Assembly (NCBI GenBank): GCA_032622095.1
Contig: CP136069.1
Coordinates: 8,508,036-8,572,035 of the forward strand
Length of the DNA stretch: 64,000 bases
Direction: 5' to 3'
From: Siphonodentalium dalli
Taxonomy: Eukaryota > Mollusca > Scaphopoda > Gadilida > Siphonodentaliidae
Numbering within the stretch: position 1 is the stretch's first letter; each line of letters starts with the position of its first letter. Below, in pieces: positions 46,694-57,238 of the stretch. Below the pieces are notes generated by a model. The model was not told the DNA's origin. It saw only the letters and a program-made list of their open reading frames with translations, and made no database searches. Both the position numbers and the translations under genes were made by a program.

Positions 46694-47119
46694 GTAGGCT
46701 ATATAATATATAATTATTATTAATTTTAACTTTGGAATTTGATCTTGAAAATGAAAGTTGAATGAGTGAATGGCGCGAATACAGGTAACATGAGAAGCGG
46801 TCCCGCGCGAAGTCTATCGTATACGAAGACGGCCCTATACAGGCATACAGAAACATTGTTTAAAATCATTCTTTAAGACGGAGGTAAAGCGATAAAATTA
46901 TCATTTTTCTCCCACAGCCAAGGGTTTCCATGTTAAAATTTGAGACAAAATCCTGACTTCATAATTAATTGACATACATTTTATTTTTAAAGATACACAT
47001 CATGCATTACATTTAGTATGATTTACAGAGTATCATTATCATTGATTGTAATTCAATTGAGTATTTGTCACTAAAAACAAGCATTCTGATTGACCGAGAG
47101 CGGCTAACTTTCGTTTTCG

Positions 47120-47630
47120 ATTCACCGACATCGGCCGCTTCAGCGTGCATCAAATCTGAATGTAGCACGGTCAATTTGCATCGGCGCAGAACGAGTAGCG
47201 AAACAAACACACCCGCGCGTTGTTGTCTATAGATACCGTTCATCGGCCGCTTCAGCGTGCATCAAATCTGAATGTCTCACGGTACAATTTTATCGGCGCA
47301 GAACGGAGTAGCGAAACGAGACAACCCACCCCGCAGGAAATGGTTACGGAGCACTGTTCCGAGTAACGCAATGAACAAACCCAAGATTTGTGCACAGTGA
47401 CAACGGGGGGTTATATGTGGTTGGGCCGCCCAACCACAACTTGGGCCGCAAATGAAACCGACGTGGGCCGCCACATGTGTTGTTTAACCAGCCGTGTATC
47501 CAATAAGATGGTACTCTTCTCACATAAATTCATGAGGGCAGAGGCGGACTGCATGGCCGATCGGGAGACCGGGAAAATTCCGGACGTGGGCCACCACATG
47601 TGTTGTTTAACCAGCCGAATTGGCTAATCG
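47120..47630 (+). repeat. Two short direct duplications
   Basis: CGGCCGCTTCAGCGTGCATC AAATCTGAATGT occurs at about 47132 and 47242. CCACATGTGTTGTTTAACCA GCCG occurs at about 47471 and 47593. Both spacings are about 110-120 bp. The sequence is more GC-rich than its surroundings; no exon is recognised. Confidence 0.65.
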
Positions 47631-48083
47631 TAATTTTGACATTAAATGAACTTGTCGGCATCATATAACACCACGTAAAGACCCCATTAATCTCGAGATT
47701 TTAACGGTAACTCCCAGCTGTAAATCCCAAAAAATTCTTACGCACCCCTCCCCCAATTGAAATTTACAAGAAAATAGGAACGCTTCAGTTGATGCCAGTC
47801 TAGTTTATCGGATTCGAGATTTTCTTGTATAGTTTTTAAAATGTTCTCACCCCGGGCCGAACAACCATGAACAGCCCGGTGTGTCCTGGTCTCTTGTCCG
47901 TAGCCGTGTGCATTTGTCTGGAGTTAGACCGCTAGATGTTAGATTTTATGCAATTTTTCAGGTAAACATATCTGAATGGTCTCATACCGGGAATATATAG
48001 AACCATGGTTTATGAATATTATATTAGACCAGAGGTGCAAATGGAATTAAGCAAAAACATGTATTTGGTCTGCATCTGATTCA

Positions 48084-48205
48084 AGGGGGGGGGGGGGGGG
48101 TGCAAATGGAATTATGCAAAAATATGTATTTGGTCTGATTCAAGGGGGGGGGGGGGTGCAGTTGGAATTTTCCAAGGTGGACTGTGGACGCCCCCCCCCC
48201 CCCCA
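48084..48205. repeat. G-run and C-run pair
   Basis: Runs of 14-16 G near 48084 and 12-13 G near 48147 follow a duplicated TATTTGGTCTG..ATTCAAGG segment. A run of about 14 C starts near 48191. Confidence 0.7.
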
Positions 48206-48411
48206 AACAGATGGGCCGGTATTATATTAATTTCCCGGGCCGGTTTCTTTGCCCAGTCCGCCTCTGCCTCTGCGTGTTTAGCAGCTTGCCGTGTGGACCT
48301 GCGTCACAATAAAAAATGTTGAGAACGCACATGAAAATATGACGAGATAAATCGTACTGTCGTACTTTTTTTTTCATCGGGGGCCCAATTCTTTCTTCAT
48401 CGTAAAGGTGG

Positions 48412-48693
48412 CTAGTGACAACTGTTTCTTTTTAGAGGCTCGCCCGCATCACCGCTACTACTAGACGTCTTGCCGGTTAATTTTCGTGTTGAGCTTTCTT
48501 TTCTTTTGCCCTTATGGTGGATTTCAGGATGACTGCGGCTAAGGTGTGCCCATAAGTGGGAGGTAGTGCCGGTTTTTTGAACTGATAGTACAGTCGTGCA
48601 CGATTTGCACCTGAATTTGTCAACGCTGCATTCAAAATAACTTTTAATTTCCGCCATTATAATTTTGGATAAATAAAAAGTAGGGAAGGGCAC
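48412..48693 (-). pseudogene. BED-type zinc finger of a hAT/ZBED-like transposase
   Basis: The 93-codon frame includes IKSYFECSVDKFRCKSC, TTVLSVQKTGTTSHLWAHL and SRSHPE. Cysteines at about residues 29 and 32 and histidines at about 50 and 55 form the BED finger C-x2-C-xn-H-x4-H, with aromatic YF and W in the usual places. A Lys/Ser-rich linker and a stop follow. The catalytic RNase-H-like and dimerisation parts are missing. Met at residue 13 is a likelier start than the first Met. BED fingers bind DNA in hAT transposases and domesticated ZBED proteins; the adjacent hAT terminus argues for a transposon remnant. Confidence 0.8.
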
Positions 48694-48943
48694 AAGAGAT
48701 GGATCGATGATATGGATATTTCGCCGCCGCGACGACCCAAGAGCAATAATTTACTGAACGAAACAGGACCGCATCTCGTGCACCGACGGCGTTCGCAACG
48801 ACATCTGCGTGCGTTTGTTTTAGAGCTTTTGTAGACACGCTGTTCAACAAGTTCGTACAGAATGAGGTTAATATGGTGATTCGAACTACATTCGAATCAC
48901 ACGATCGATTTCGAATCGAATCTCGAAGCTTCGCCGGACCCTA
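48412..48943 (-). mobile_element. 5' part of a BED-finger hAT transposon
   Basis: On the - strand the terminus is TAGGGTCCGGCGAAGCTTCG AGATTCGATTCG (48943 down), matching the TAGGGNCCTG-GAAT..CGA ends at 13036-14228 and 63950. A zinc-finger frame follows 250 bp inside. The element is cut off near 48412 and no second terminus is seen, so it is a 5' fragment. Confidence 0.72.
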
Positions 48944-49249
48944 ACACGCCTGGACCGGTCCAAAATGGTCCGGTCCACCTATAATAGGCTATATGTTAAT
49001 GAATTCTCTGTTTTCTCAAAAGTTTTTACTCTGTATAGTACAAACTATAAGGCCAAAGAAAAAAGATACTATGTTTCCGTACATCGACCGACCCTAAAAA
49101 TAACCCGCCGACCCTAAACTTTTTATTGATATTTTGAGAATTTTTTTTTTTTTTACTGTTTTCATCACTAATGCTCATAAATATTGATGATCTTTAGTGT
49201 GCAAAACACATGGTTACTAACATATATCATTGTGAAAATTTACCACGAA

Positions 49250-49690
49250 CCTGTCTCAAAAGCCCCAGGTGTGTGATGGGTCTATGTCTACTTGATACTC
49301 CATCGCCCTCAATATGCTGAGGATTATGTGGAGGTCCAGGTGCTACCACGGCCGAGTAACTTTATAACCCTGTGGTGACTGTATAGTAACGTTCTTTAAC
49401 GTGCACACCGAGGAGTGTACACGGGTCAGCCATTAATGTCCGCGCCCGATCGGACAGCGTACTGAACCCACGACAACATACCTGGACAAGTGTTGTTATG
49501 GGGGGAAGTCGGCATTTTGCATTCGGATCTTTATTCAGTGATCTCGAATGAGACTTTTCAGCCTGACAAACTTGGTATCTGACCGAGTTCTGATTTTTGT
49601 CAGAATACCCTGACCAGGTTCCGATCCCCGGTCCACTAGCACGAGAGACCAGTACGCTACCTCTCGGCTACCGACTGATGGGTTGTGGAT
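49250..49690 (-). mobile_element. tRNA-derived SINE-like element
   Basis: On the - strand from about 49676, CGGTAGCCGAGAGGTAGCGT resembles a pol III A box (TRGCNNAGNGG), and GGATCGGAACC about 35 bases on resembles a B box (GGTTCGANTCC). The body downstream (about 49390-49460) carries GTTCTTTAACGTGCAC (+ strand) and CGGGTCAGCCATTAATGTCC, a conserved-style SINE body motif in marine invertebrates. The acceptor stem does not fold well, so it is not a tRNA gene. Confidence 0.62.
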
Positions 49691-50149
49691 TGATGGGCAT
49701 ACATTTTGCAATTTTAATTTCCTGAGAGTGGAACTCCTGCCTGCTTTATTTCTTGTTTGGGAGATAAATTGGGACTTATGGAACACTGAACAGACATGGT
49801 GGGTGTGTATCTGTATATATACATGTATAGAGGTTATCACCACATATGTTAGGGGTATATCTACTGTTTCCAAAAACCAGGCATGCTCGGTGGGCGTACT
49901 GGCTACCCCCAGACAATGGGATGTAGTCGTCACAATACAAGTACGGTATAATGGCGGTATTATTGGTAAAATTCTGATAAAAAGTTAGTGACATCATTTT
50001 CGTACCAATTAAGTTTATAGCCAAATTTATGAAAATGTGGTATGTGAATAATAAAAATCATACTTAAGCATGAAGGAAGTTTGATTTTTATGTTTACTCA
50101 TACCATAGTATGGTAAACATAGTGTCGTTGTCCGGATTGACCACTCGTC

Positions 50150-50640
50150 GTTAGTCCGTCCGTCTGTCTCTGTCTGACTGTCTGTCTGTCTGTAGACACT
50201 TTACGCATGGTGCGTTAACTGAAATATTTTCTATCTGATCAGAACCAAATTTTGTATATGAATTTCTCGGCACCAAATACAGATCGAGTTCGAATATGGG
50301 TTCGATCCGAGCTTTTTTTACGGAGTTATGGCCCTTTTTAGACTTAGAATTCATGCATGCTACCATAACTCAAATATCTGATCAGTATCAAATTTGGTAT
50401 GCAAGTTTCTCGGACCAAAATACAGATCGAGTTCGAATATGGGTTTGATCCGATATTTTTTAATGGAGTTATGGCCCTTTGACATAGAATTTCTGCATAT
50501 TTTGATAAATCAACCATTTTTCAACTGATATAAAGAACCAAATTTGGTATTCGAGTTTATCAACTCAAAATACAGATCAAGTTTGAACTCAGATCCTGTT
50601 TTTTATACCAGAATTATGGCCCCTTTTAACTAAGAATTGA
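50150..50640 (+). repeat. AATTTGGTATG-core tandem array
   Basis: A leader of CCGTCCGTCTGTCTCTGTCT and more CTGTC units (50155-50195) precedes three units of about 150 bp. These contain ACCAAATTTTGTATATGAAT, AATACAGATCGAGTTCGAAT, ATGGGTTCGATCCGA and ACGGAGTTATGGCCC (about 50245, 50390 and 50540). Confidence 0.75.
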
Positions 50641-50649
50641 ACAGATTTG

Positions 50650-53370
50650 AGATTTGCTTACAATGTAGCAGCTTACAACTGGTATCAGTAAGAGAGACTA
50701 GAGATAATCTCTATTATTGATACCCGGTAATGAAATCTGATATTCACTGCTGCACTTTAATAGCTATCTGTTTATTGCATTTCCATAGTGTGTGGACAGT
50801 GACCTCTCAGGATTTATCAACTCCAACATACATGTAGCTCTCTGGTCTTGCATGGATTTTGGGATTAAAATTAACCCATTCCATAGACACATGATATCTG
50901 ATAGGCAGATATTAAATTATATCTTTCACTTTGAGCCAGGTTCAGTAAGGATTTCTAAAAAACATTAGAGGAAATGTCTTATTTTGAAATTCCCTCTATT
51001 GCATTTGGGGTGCAGGATAATAATAATGTTGCTTGTATTCTTGAGACTGACTTATTGTGTGGGCTTCTAAATCCATATACATGCATTTACAGTCCTTCGA
51101 TTCTGTAAAATGCAGGAGTGTGGTTGGTCACTCGCCTAACCTGAAACCCAGGCGTGTGATTTTGGTGGATATTTCGGGGGTATAAAATGACGAACGAAGA
51201 CTCAAAATTAAATCAATTTTTTCACCATTGTGATTCATCTTGTACACATGTATTCTTCACCTTGAAGTAATTAAAACTCCATTCTCGAATTGCGTCATAA
51301 TGCTTCCGTGGATGTAAGTTGTTATGAAATGCGGTCGGAGACCACGTTACCACGTGAGAGTTTCCTGTTGTGTGAACTCTATCGATATTTTAAAAACTAA
51401 TGTTTGATTGCCCCGAACTCAAGTTTCAATTTCTATTTATCTTCACCGTCCATCGGGGCGGCTTCTTTTAGAACGCAACACATGGTACCAAAATTACTTT
51501 GCGTTGGTGATGGGGTGAACGGTGGGATTAATTTAAATATGTCATGTTGGTAACAATATCTAGCCGAAAATTCCTCAGACCTACAGACGAATGCGACGAC
51601 ATCGCTAAATGCACCTGACTATAATAATGTTCTAGCGCATGCGGAAAACTTAAAACAATTACAAGCGTTGTTTATGCGGTGCAGAACTCCTGTAAACATC
51701 GATATACTAGCCCACCACTAATATATATTATATTTTAGTTTGTATGGGCTCAAAATTGAATTAATTTATACACATTTACAACTATTTGATCGCCGTAACG
51801 GGAACGCATTGTACGACCAAGACATCATTTGTGATTGCATGTATATCAACGTTTCCGGGACGCGTATAAACATTTGTTTTGCCGCTATAGTGGCCAGTGT
51901 ATTCAATCTCGCACTGAGGGTAATACTGGTCACGGTTAACCGGTTATGGTTTGGTTAATGCCCGTGGTTAACCGGTTAGGAAAACCCCCCAACCGTCCCA
52001 GCACTACAATTAACCCCGGTTTGATGGGTTTTGTGAGCATGATTTTCAGTTAAATTAGTATAATGACTCATTGAATTAAATTTATGACTGCAAGTGATAG
52101 AAAATGGAATTATTATTTTGCATATTTGGACAAGCAAAAGCAAAGAAATTACCGTGGTTCAGGAAAAAATTAAATTACAGTTGGGGGAAAAATTATGGTG
52201 GGGGTTTTTGAACATGGGTCGGTTGGGTTAGCAGAAGCACGGATAATTTTTTTTAGGCCTAAATTAATAATTACGAAAACCAGTTCTATTTCAAATCATA
52301 TGTGCAGAAGTTAAAGTATGGCATACTACTTTCCAAGATGTTGTAAAAATCAGAAATTCCAAACAAAACCCGATACTTTATTATAACAGGTGTGTTCTGC
52401 ATGTAGATTATCATTTGTAACACTATCCAATGCCAATTTTGTAGGAGTTACAATACTTATACAATTCTGAAAAGATACACGTATGTTATGTCTCATGACG
52501 GCTGTTCTCTAAACGACTTAAAAAATAATTTTATTACTTCTCTTAGACAATACAATGATTAATCTTCAGTTTCTTAATACGGAACAGACAATGTTTTTGT
52601 GACCAAATTAAGAAATCTGAGACGGGTGCTAAAATCGGGGCGGGCGCTGATGAGAATCTAGGAATTTTTTTATGTTGGCCTAATGGACTGAATAAATAGG
52701 GTAGATTAAACCTTTTCCCCACTTTTTTTTTCTCTCTACATATTACAATTATTCCCATTATATATTAACAATATAGTACCACTCCCAACTTTTAACCCCC
52801 AAAATCCAACATACAATGTTGGTAAATACAGTGTATAAAAAAAAACAATCAACCCTTTCATAAACCATTTTGTCTTCATTTGGAATAATACAGTTGTAAT
52901 ATGAAGTAGGGAAAATTGAAATCATATCATTATACACATGTTTTATTGGACTTTTCACTCTCTTTTCCTCAAATCAGATTACATTTTCAAACACAACAAA
53001 CATGTTGATATTATTGCTACATGTATAGTCAAAGATTAAAATCAATTCAAGTTACATGTTCAGAAAAACTTCAGTTGCCATGAACTATATCAATTAGACT
53101 ACATGACCCAATTGTAAAGAGTAAAAAGTTTATATGCGATGCACAACAGTCTTTCTTAACTCCTTAAAAGAGGTTTGTAATAGACTTGAATAAATAACAG
53201 AAAAAATTCTTAGTTCCACATTCCGGTTTTGGATAAAATGCAAATAATAAGGTTGCTTGTGTGGAGTTTCGGAACCATGCATTTGGGCCAAAACAAATTG
53301 GTTACTATTCATCAAAAGCATATACTATGCAACAGTGATGATAAAGTGTTGATTATATCATAATTTTCAT
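50650..53370. other. Intron of the SAMD3-like gene, no recognised element
   Basis: AT-rich intron sequence. I searched for the rest of the SAM domain and the following linker and did not find a convincing exon. The open frame at 51740-51958 lacks family motifs. Confidence 0.4.
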
Positions 53371-53374
53371 TTAG

Positions 53375-53462
53375 GTACCCATCCTGTCGACAATATGATG
53401 CTGTCATGTCAGCACTACTGTTCAAATACACATTCCTGAAGGATGTTAACCAGGATACTAAT
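53375..53462 (+). CDS. SAMD3-like protein, internal exon (YPS motif)
   Basis: This 88-bp exon encodes (R)YPSCRQYDAVMSALLFKYT and FLKDVNQDTN. The pattern YP...QYDAV...L...Y.FLKD is characteristic of the region after the SAM domain in SAMD3-like proteins. The acceptor is ttttcatttag (ends 53374) and the donor is GTAAGT (starts 53463). It starts in phase 2 and ends in phase 0, which fits the phase-0 start of the next exon at 59114. The preceding exon must end two bases into a codon; AG or CG there would give Arg. Confidence 0.85.
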
Positions 53463-53585
53463 GTAAGTTAAATCAGTAATGCCTTAATTTGGTTGCCAAC
53501 ATACATCCATCCAGCCCATGAAATTGACTTTTTTCTTTTAATGCATTTCTTTATAACTTGAAATCTTTCGACACTCAACTCGCTA

Positions 53586-53860
53586 GGGCTGGGCGATATT
53601 TCAATTTATCATATGACTCAATTATTATTTATGTTGGAAACTATATCATAAATCAATTTCATATGAATTACTAATTCATATAACCCTCCGATAATTTGAT
53701 TGGTTTGTTGACAAAAAATGTGTTCTGATTGGCTGAATCTCGCAATTAGATAGTGAAATATATAGTTTTGGACATTGTTATACGATAAATAGAATATGTT
53801 ATTCGTATTTATCTAATATAAAACATACGATATAATGTCACAAACTGAGAACAAAATAGC
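53586..53860. repeat. Decayed hAT-like start and ATAAATAGA hairpin fragments
   Basis: CTAGGGCTGGGCGATATTTC at 53584 resembles a widespread hAT terminus. ATACGATAAATAGAATATG and TTCGTATTTATC (about 53780-53816) make a small hairpin with the same ATAAATAGA motif as the larger hairpins. Boundaries unresolved. Confidence 0.45.
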
Positions 53861-54026
53861 ACACTATATCTTCGCGTACATATTATTTCTGCTAGTTCGC
53901 CAGGTGTAATTGGGCTTCCAGTGCAATGACGTGACGTCACATTAACCTTTTGCTGCCGATGTCATATAGCTATTTGGTGATTTGTGTGCGTTTTTGGACA
54001 TCATTTAATCAATTTATAGGTGTCAT

Positions 54027-54192
54027 ATGATAAATAGAAATGTAATTCGTGTTTCTCTCATATGATATTTATGAAACTCGTCACGAATTTTCAGTTTTCT
54101 CGAGCCAGATGCTCGAGAAAACTGAAATTTCTTAGACCTGTTTCATAAATATCATATGAGAGAAACACTCATTTCATATCCTCTATATATTG
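54027..54192. repeat. Hairpin element E with ATAAATAGA-type ends
   Basis: Arms GTGTTTCTCTCATATGATAT TTATGAAAC (54049-54077) and complement (about 54140-54168) enclose a second stem TTTTCAGTTTTCTCGAG/CTCGAGAAAACTGAAA. The edges are ATGATAAATAGAAATG and CATTTCATATCCTCTATATA. Confidence 0.78.
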
Positions 54193-54979
54193 ACTATAGT
54201 TGGTTTGTAAAAGAAAAAACATATTGAAACCGTGTGTAAAATAAAAATTCAATATATCGCAATCACAATTTTATAATCTCAAAAGACAGTTTTAAATTAA
54301 AATCCAATACTGAGTTGAATACTTGAGGGGACCACTGATTGAAAGCAGCCTTTATCGGTTGCTCCCAAGTCTCCGTTGTCTTTTATTGCAACCAATGACA
54401 CAACAGTTGTATTTTGGGCCGAAGTAGAGTGAGTAATGGAGTATCTTTTTCCGATTCCAACCTTGTGATACTTTGTCCAAACTTTCCGACTCAGCGGTCG
54501 TCCTTTGTTGTTCAATTATATCTTAGAACTTGACTCTGGGAACGAATATGTCTCAATCCGTCTAGCGTTGACATGTTAGTCTTCCTTGCCAAAAATTTTG
54601 ACAAATAAACTCAAGAACTGCAATATTGTTCAATGATTAATTATGATTATCTTTCCCCAGTGTTCCCGCGGGTCCTGGAAAACCCTGGAAATAAATTATT
54701 TATTTTCAAGGGCCCTGGATAACCCTTGAATCCAATCCCACTCCTTGAAAACCCTGGAAAATGCTCTATTAAATTTTATTGAAACGATCGCTGCGAGTTG
54801 GGAAATTAATTCCTTCTAATTTCATCGGTTTTACGGTAACACAAGGTCAGAAGTCGAGCAGAGTTGTGACATTATGTTAACACGTTTCTTATTGGCCAAT
54901 TCCCAATTGACTTCCCTATTCAGCCAATAGAAATGTCTGTAACTGAGTATGCGTAAATACGTGAGTTGTCTGCACATAC

Positions 54980-55325
54980 ATGATGCAATATTATGACCTA
55001 GAAAATTCAATGAATTCACCAAAGCATACCTCAAATGAAACTGCAATAGGACCTAGTCGAGCACCCGTACTTGTTTCATTGTTTGTTGATATAACGTCTC
55101 TGTCAGATGCGGACACCTCCCGAGGGCGAGGGACAGTGTTAGAACTTGCAGGCGATGGAGGCATGAAGCTTGATAATGTGCCGTCGATTGTATATTTCGA
55201 GAAGCTGTCACGTGTTTTGCCCCTTTCATGTGGGATTTAAGTGCATGTTCACCCATATTTGAAACGTCAAAGTTTTTAAAACAAAGGCGACATCTCGCCA
55301 CGAAAGCGTTTACCCTCCACCGCAA
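54980..55325 (-). pseudogene. BED-like zinc finger and linker of a hAT-type transposase
   Basis: From 55325 down: VNAFVARCRLCFKNFDVSNM, GEHALKSHMKGAKH, with C-x2-C then H-x5-H. This finger type (A.C.LC...F..SNMG..AL.SH..G.KH) opens many transposon-derived proteins of marine animals. After KH the reading shifts one frame and continues GTLSSFMPPSPASSNTVPRP, the Pro/Ser-rich linker usual there. One frameshift therefore breaks it. Confidence 0.75.
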
Positions 55326-55373
55326 TCAGCCATTGACTGTATTGTGGCTGTGAATGCCAGCTGGGGTTATATT

Positions 55374-55535
55374 TACATTCTAAAAGCTGAATTATTGTGG
55401 TCTGCTACAGTAACATTGGTATCTAAGCACTACAGTTACAACAGCTGTAGTACAATGAGCAGAACATTTAAAAAAATGTTCCCAGACAGTGCCATCGCCA
55501 ACCAGTTCTCCTGTGGTGAAAATAAAACCATGTAA
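55374..55535 (+). pseudogene. Inverted continuation of the same transposase
   Basis: YILKAELLWSATVTLVSKHY, SYNSCSTMSRTFKKMFPDSA, IANQFSCGENKTM, then stop. The family pattern is 'AE.LW.L..V..HYSYNSC.....F.KMFPDS.IA..FSCG..K'. It should follow the finger and linker on the same strand, but those lie on the - strand immediately to the left. The remaining catalytic region is absent. Confidence 0.75.
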
Positions 55536-56389
55536 TTCAGTGTGTTCGGGCTAGGTTCATGTCTTGAACTTTGGACAGAAAACAAATGACAATTCCTTTT
55601 GCCACAGTTCTGTGAGTATAGGTGTTATACGTGTGATTGAGAAATAATTTCTTCTTATTAAAACTTACCATTATATTTAGTTGTACAGGTGCAAGTATGT
55701 GTATGAATATTTAAATATGATATAACATCTATAATTAGTCCCATGCTTCAATGAAACCAGAGCCCATAATCAAGTACATGTACCGGTATATTCAATTCCT
55801 GGAAAACCCTTGAATATTTAGTATTGTACTCCTGGAAAAACCCTGGAAAATTGCCCCTAAATACTCCTGGAAACTCCTTGAATTTCATTTCAAAATTGGT
55901 GCAAGAACCCTGTTCCCCGTGTTCAAAAGTTAATTAAAATTTTTCGTAATTCATTGTGTGTGATAAACTCCAAACTTGGCCCAATTCTAATATGTCGTCT
56001 ACGGTCTACTAGTATAAAACTATGAGCACAAGCTTATCTATGATGTAACAAAATTTTTGCATATATGTAAACAACGGAGTAAGGCCAAAACAAATTGAAT
56101 GTGTGTTTCCCGTAACAAGCCCAAAAAAATAGAGGTGGGTGGTAGGCTTTTCATTTTATTTTATTTTTTCATGGTCTCTTGTGGGCCATGCCTAACTCCA
56201 TCAAACACCATCGAATGACCCGAGCAACCAACAAATTGGTGATAAAACTGATATATGCAAACAAGATATAAATATATATTTTTTTACGAAATAAGTTTTA
56301 TCATTGATGTAATGAAACAGATGCACCGGGCGTTAATATTACGACATTCGGGAGTCATCTGGACAATTATACATACAGTCGGCATACTG

Positions 56390-56521
56390 GCCAGTCCTGT
56401 GATTATTTTTGGGCTGGGAGGAGAATGCTTCGGGGGGGTGGGGGGAATTTGTCTAGGGGAGAACTTGGCTAGGGGAATGGGGCCATCAAAAGGACCTTCT
56501 GTCAGTATAGCGGAATCCCTG
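56390..56521 (+). mobile_element. Right-end fragment of the CAGGGTTTCTGC hAT family
   Basis: GGAGAACTTGGCTAGGGGAA TGGGGCCATCAAA...GGAC and the terminus GTATAGCGGAATCCCTG correspond to the right end of the 57239-58965 element (GGGGAAAACTTGGCGAGGGG, GTATAGCGGAAACCCTG). Confidence 0.65.
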
Positions 56522-57238
56522 CATATACCGGTACGCAATGTACTTTATAAAATTGAAACGAAAACCTAGAGTCAACTCTTATAGTTCAAACCGAAACTAA
56601 CCGAGTCAAAATTTCAAAACCACCAATCACTATTAACATGACAATCACTGGCGAGATTAATTTTGATTGGCAGCTTCTCATTTGCGTAGAAAACTCTTTT
56701 TCATGTCAAAATATTGGCAGTTTTTGGCTGAAATGATGCTAATTGTGAACAAATGTTTTTTGCCAGAAATGGAAGTGCATTATGGCAAACCATGCGTTAC
56801 CCCTTATGTACCTAACCCCACTCAGGGCTACGTTCATTGTAATCTCACTTTGACACATCTTTACTTCCAATGGACATCAAGCCCTGATTTACGACCAGAA
56901 ATAACCGAATCAACATATGTATAACTGTCCAGAGAACGAGTTCAAATTACAATATGACATTGAATGAGTGTTCATATGGCCTATTTTATTCATTTCAAAT
57001 TAAATATATTTGAAAGCAATTTCGATTATTCTGACATTTTACAATTAGTTTTGTTCATTTTTAAACTTGCCAAACTTTACTTGTCTGCTCAAATTACCTT
57101 AAAAACATTGGCTCCTGCCCATAAATTCAATCAGTTGTTGTTGGGACTTGGACACATATTTATTCTCTATTCCCTCAGGCTCACATTTCTATTTTAAACA
57201 GATCATTATATCTGGCTAGCTACTAAATTACATTTAAC

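Larger units (their letters stand above)
54658..55912. mobile_element. hAT-like element with internally inverted transposase
   Basis: The termini CAGTGTTCCCGC (54658) and (revcomp from 55912) CAGGGTTCTTGC match at most positions, a CAGNG-type hAT end. TTCCCC occurs at both flanks but not as a clean 8-bp duplication. Subterminal CCTGGAAAACCCTGGAAA repeats lie at 54675-54770 and 55796-55860. Inside, a zinc-finger segment reads on the - strand and the following transposase segment on the + strand, so about 350 bp has been inverted. Confidence 0.68.

Noticed and set aside
49575-49690. Possible tRNA gene
   Set aside because: A-box and B-box-like motifs are present, but there is no good cloverleaf or acceptor stem and a SINE body follows; called a tRNA-derived SINE-like element.
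56255-56569. 104-codon frame with GGECFGGVGGICLGEN
   Set aside because: The Gly-rich stretch is the G-rich right end of a hAT element also found at 58890-58965.
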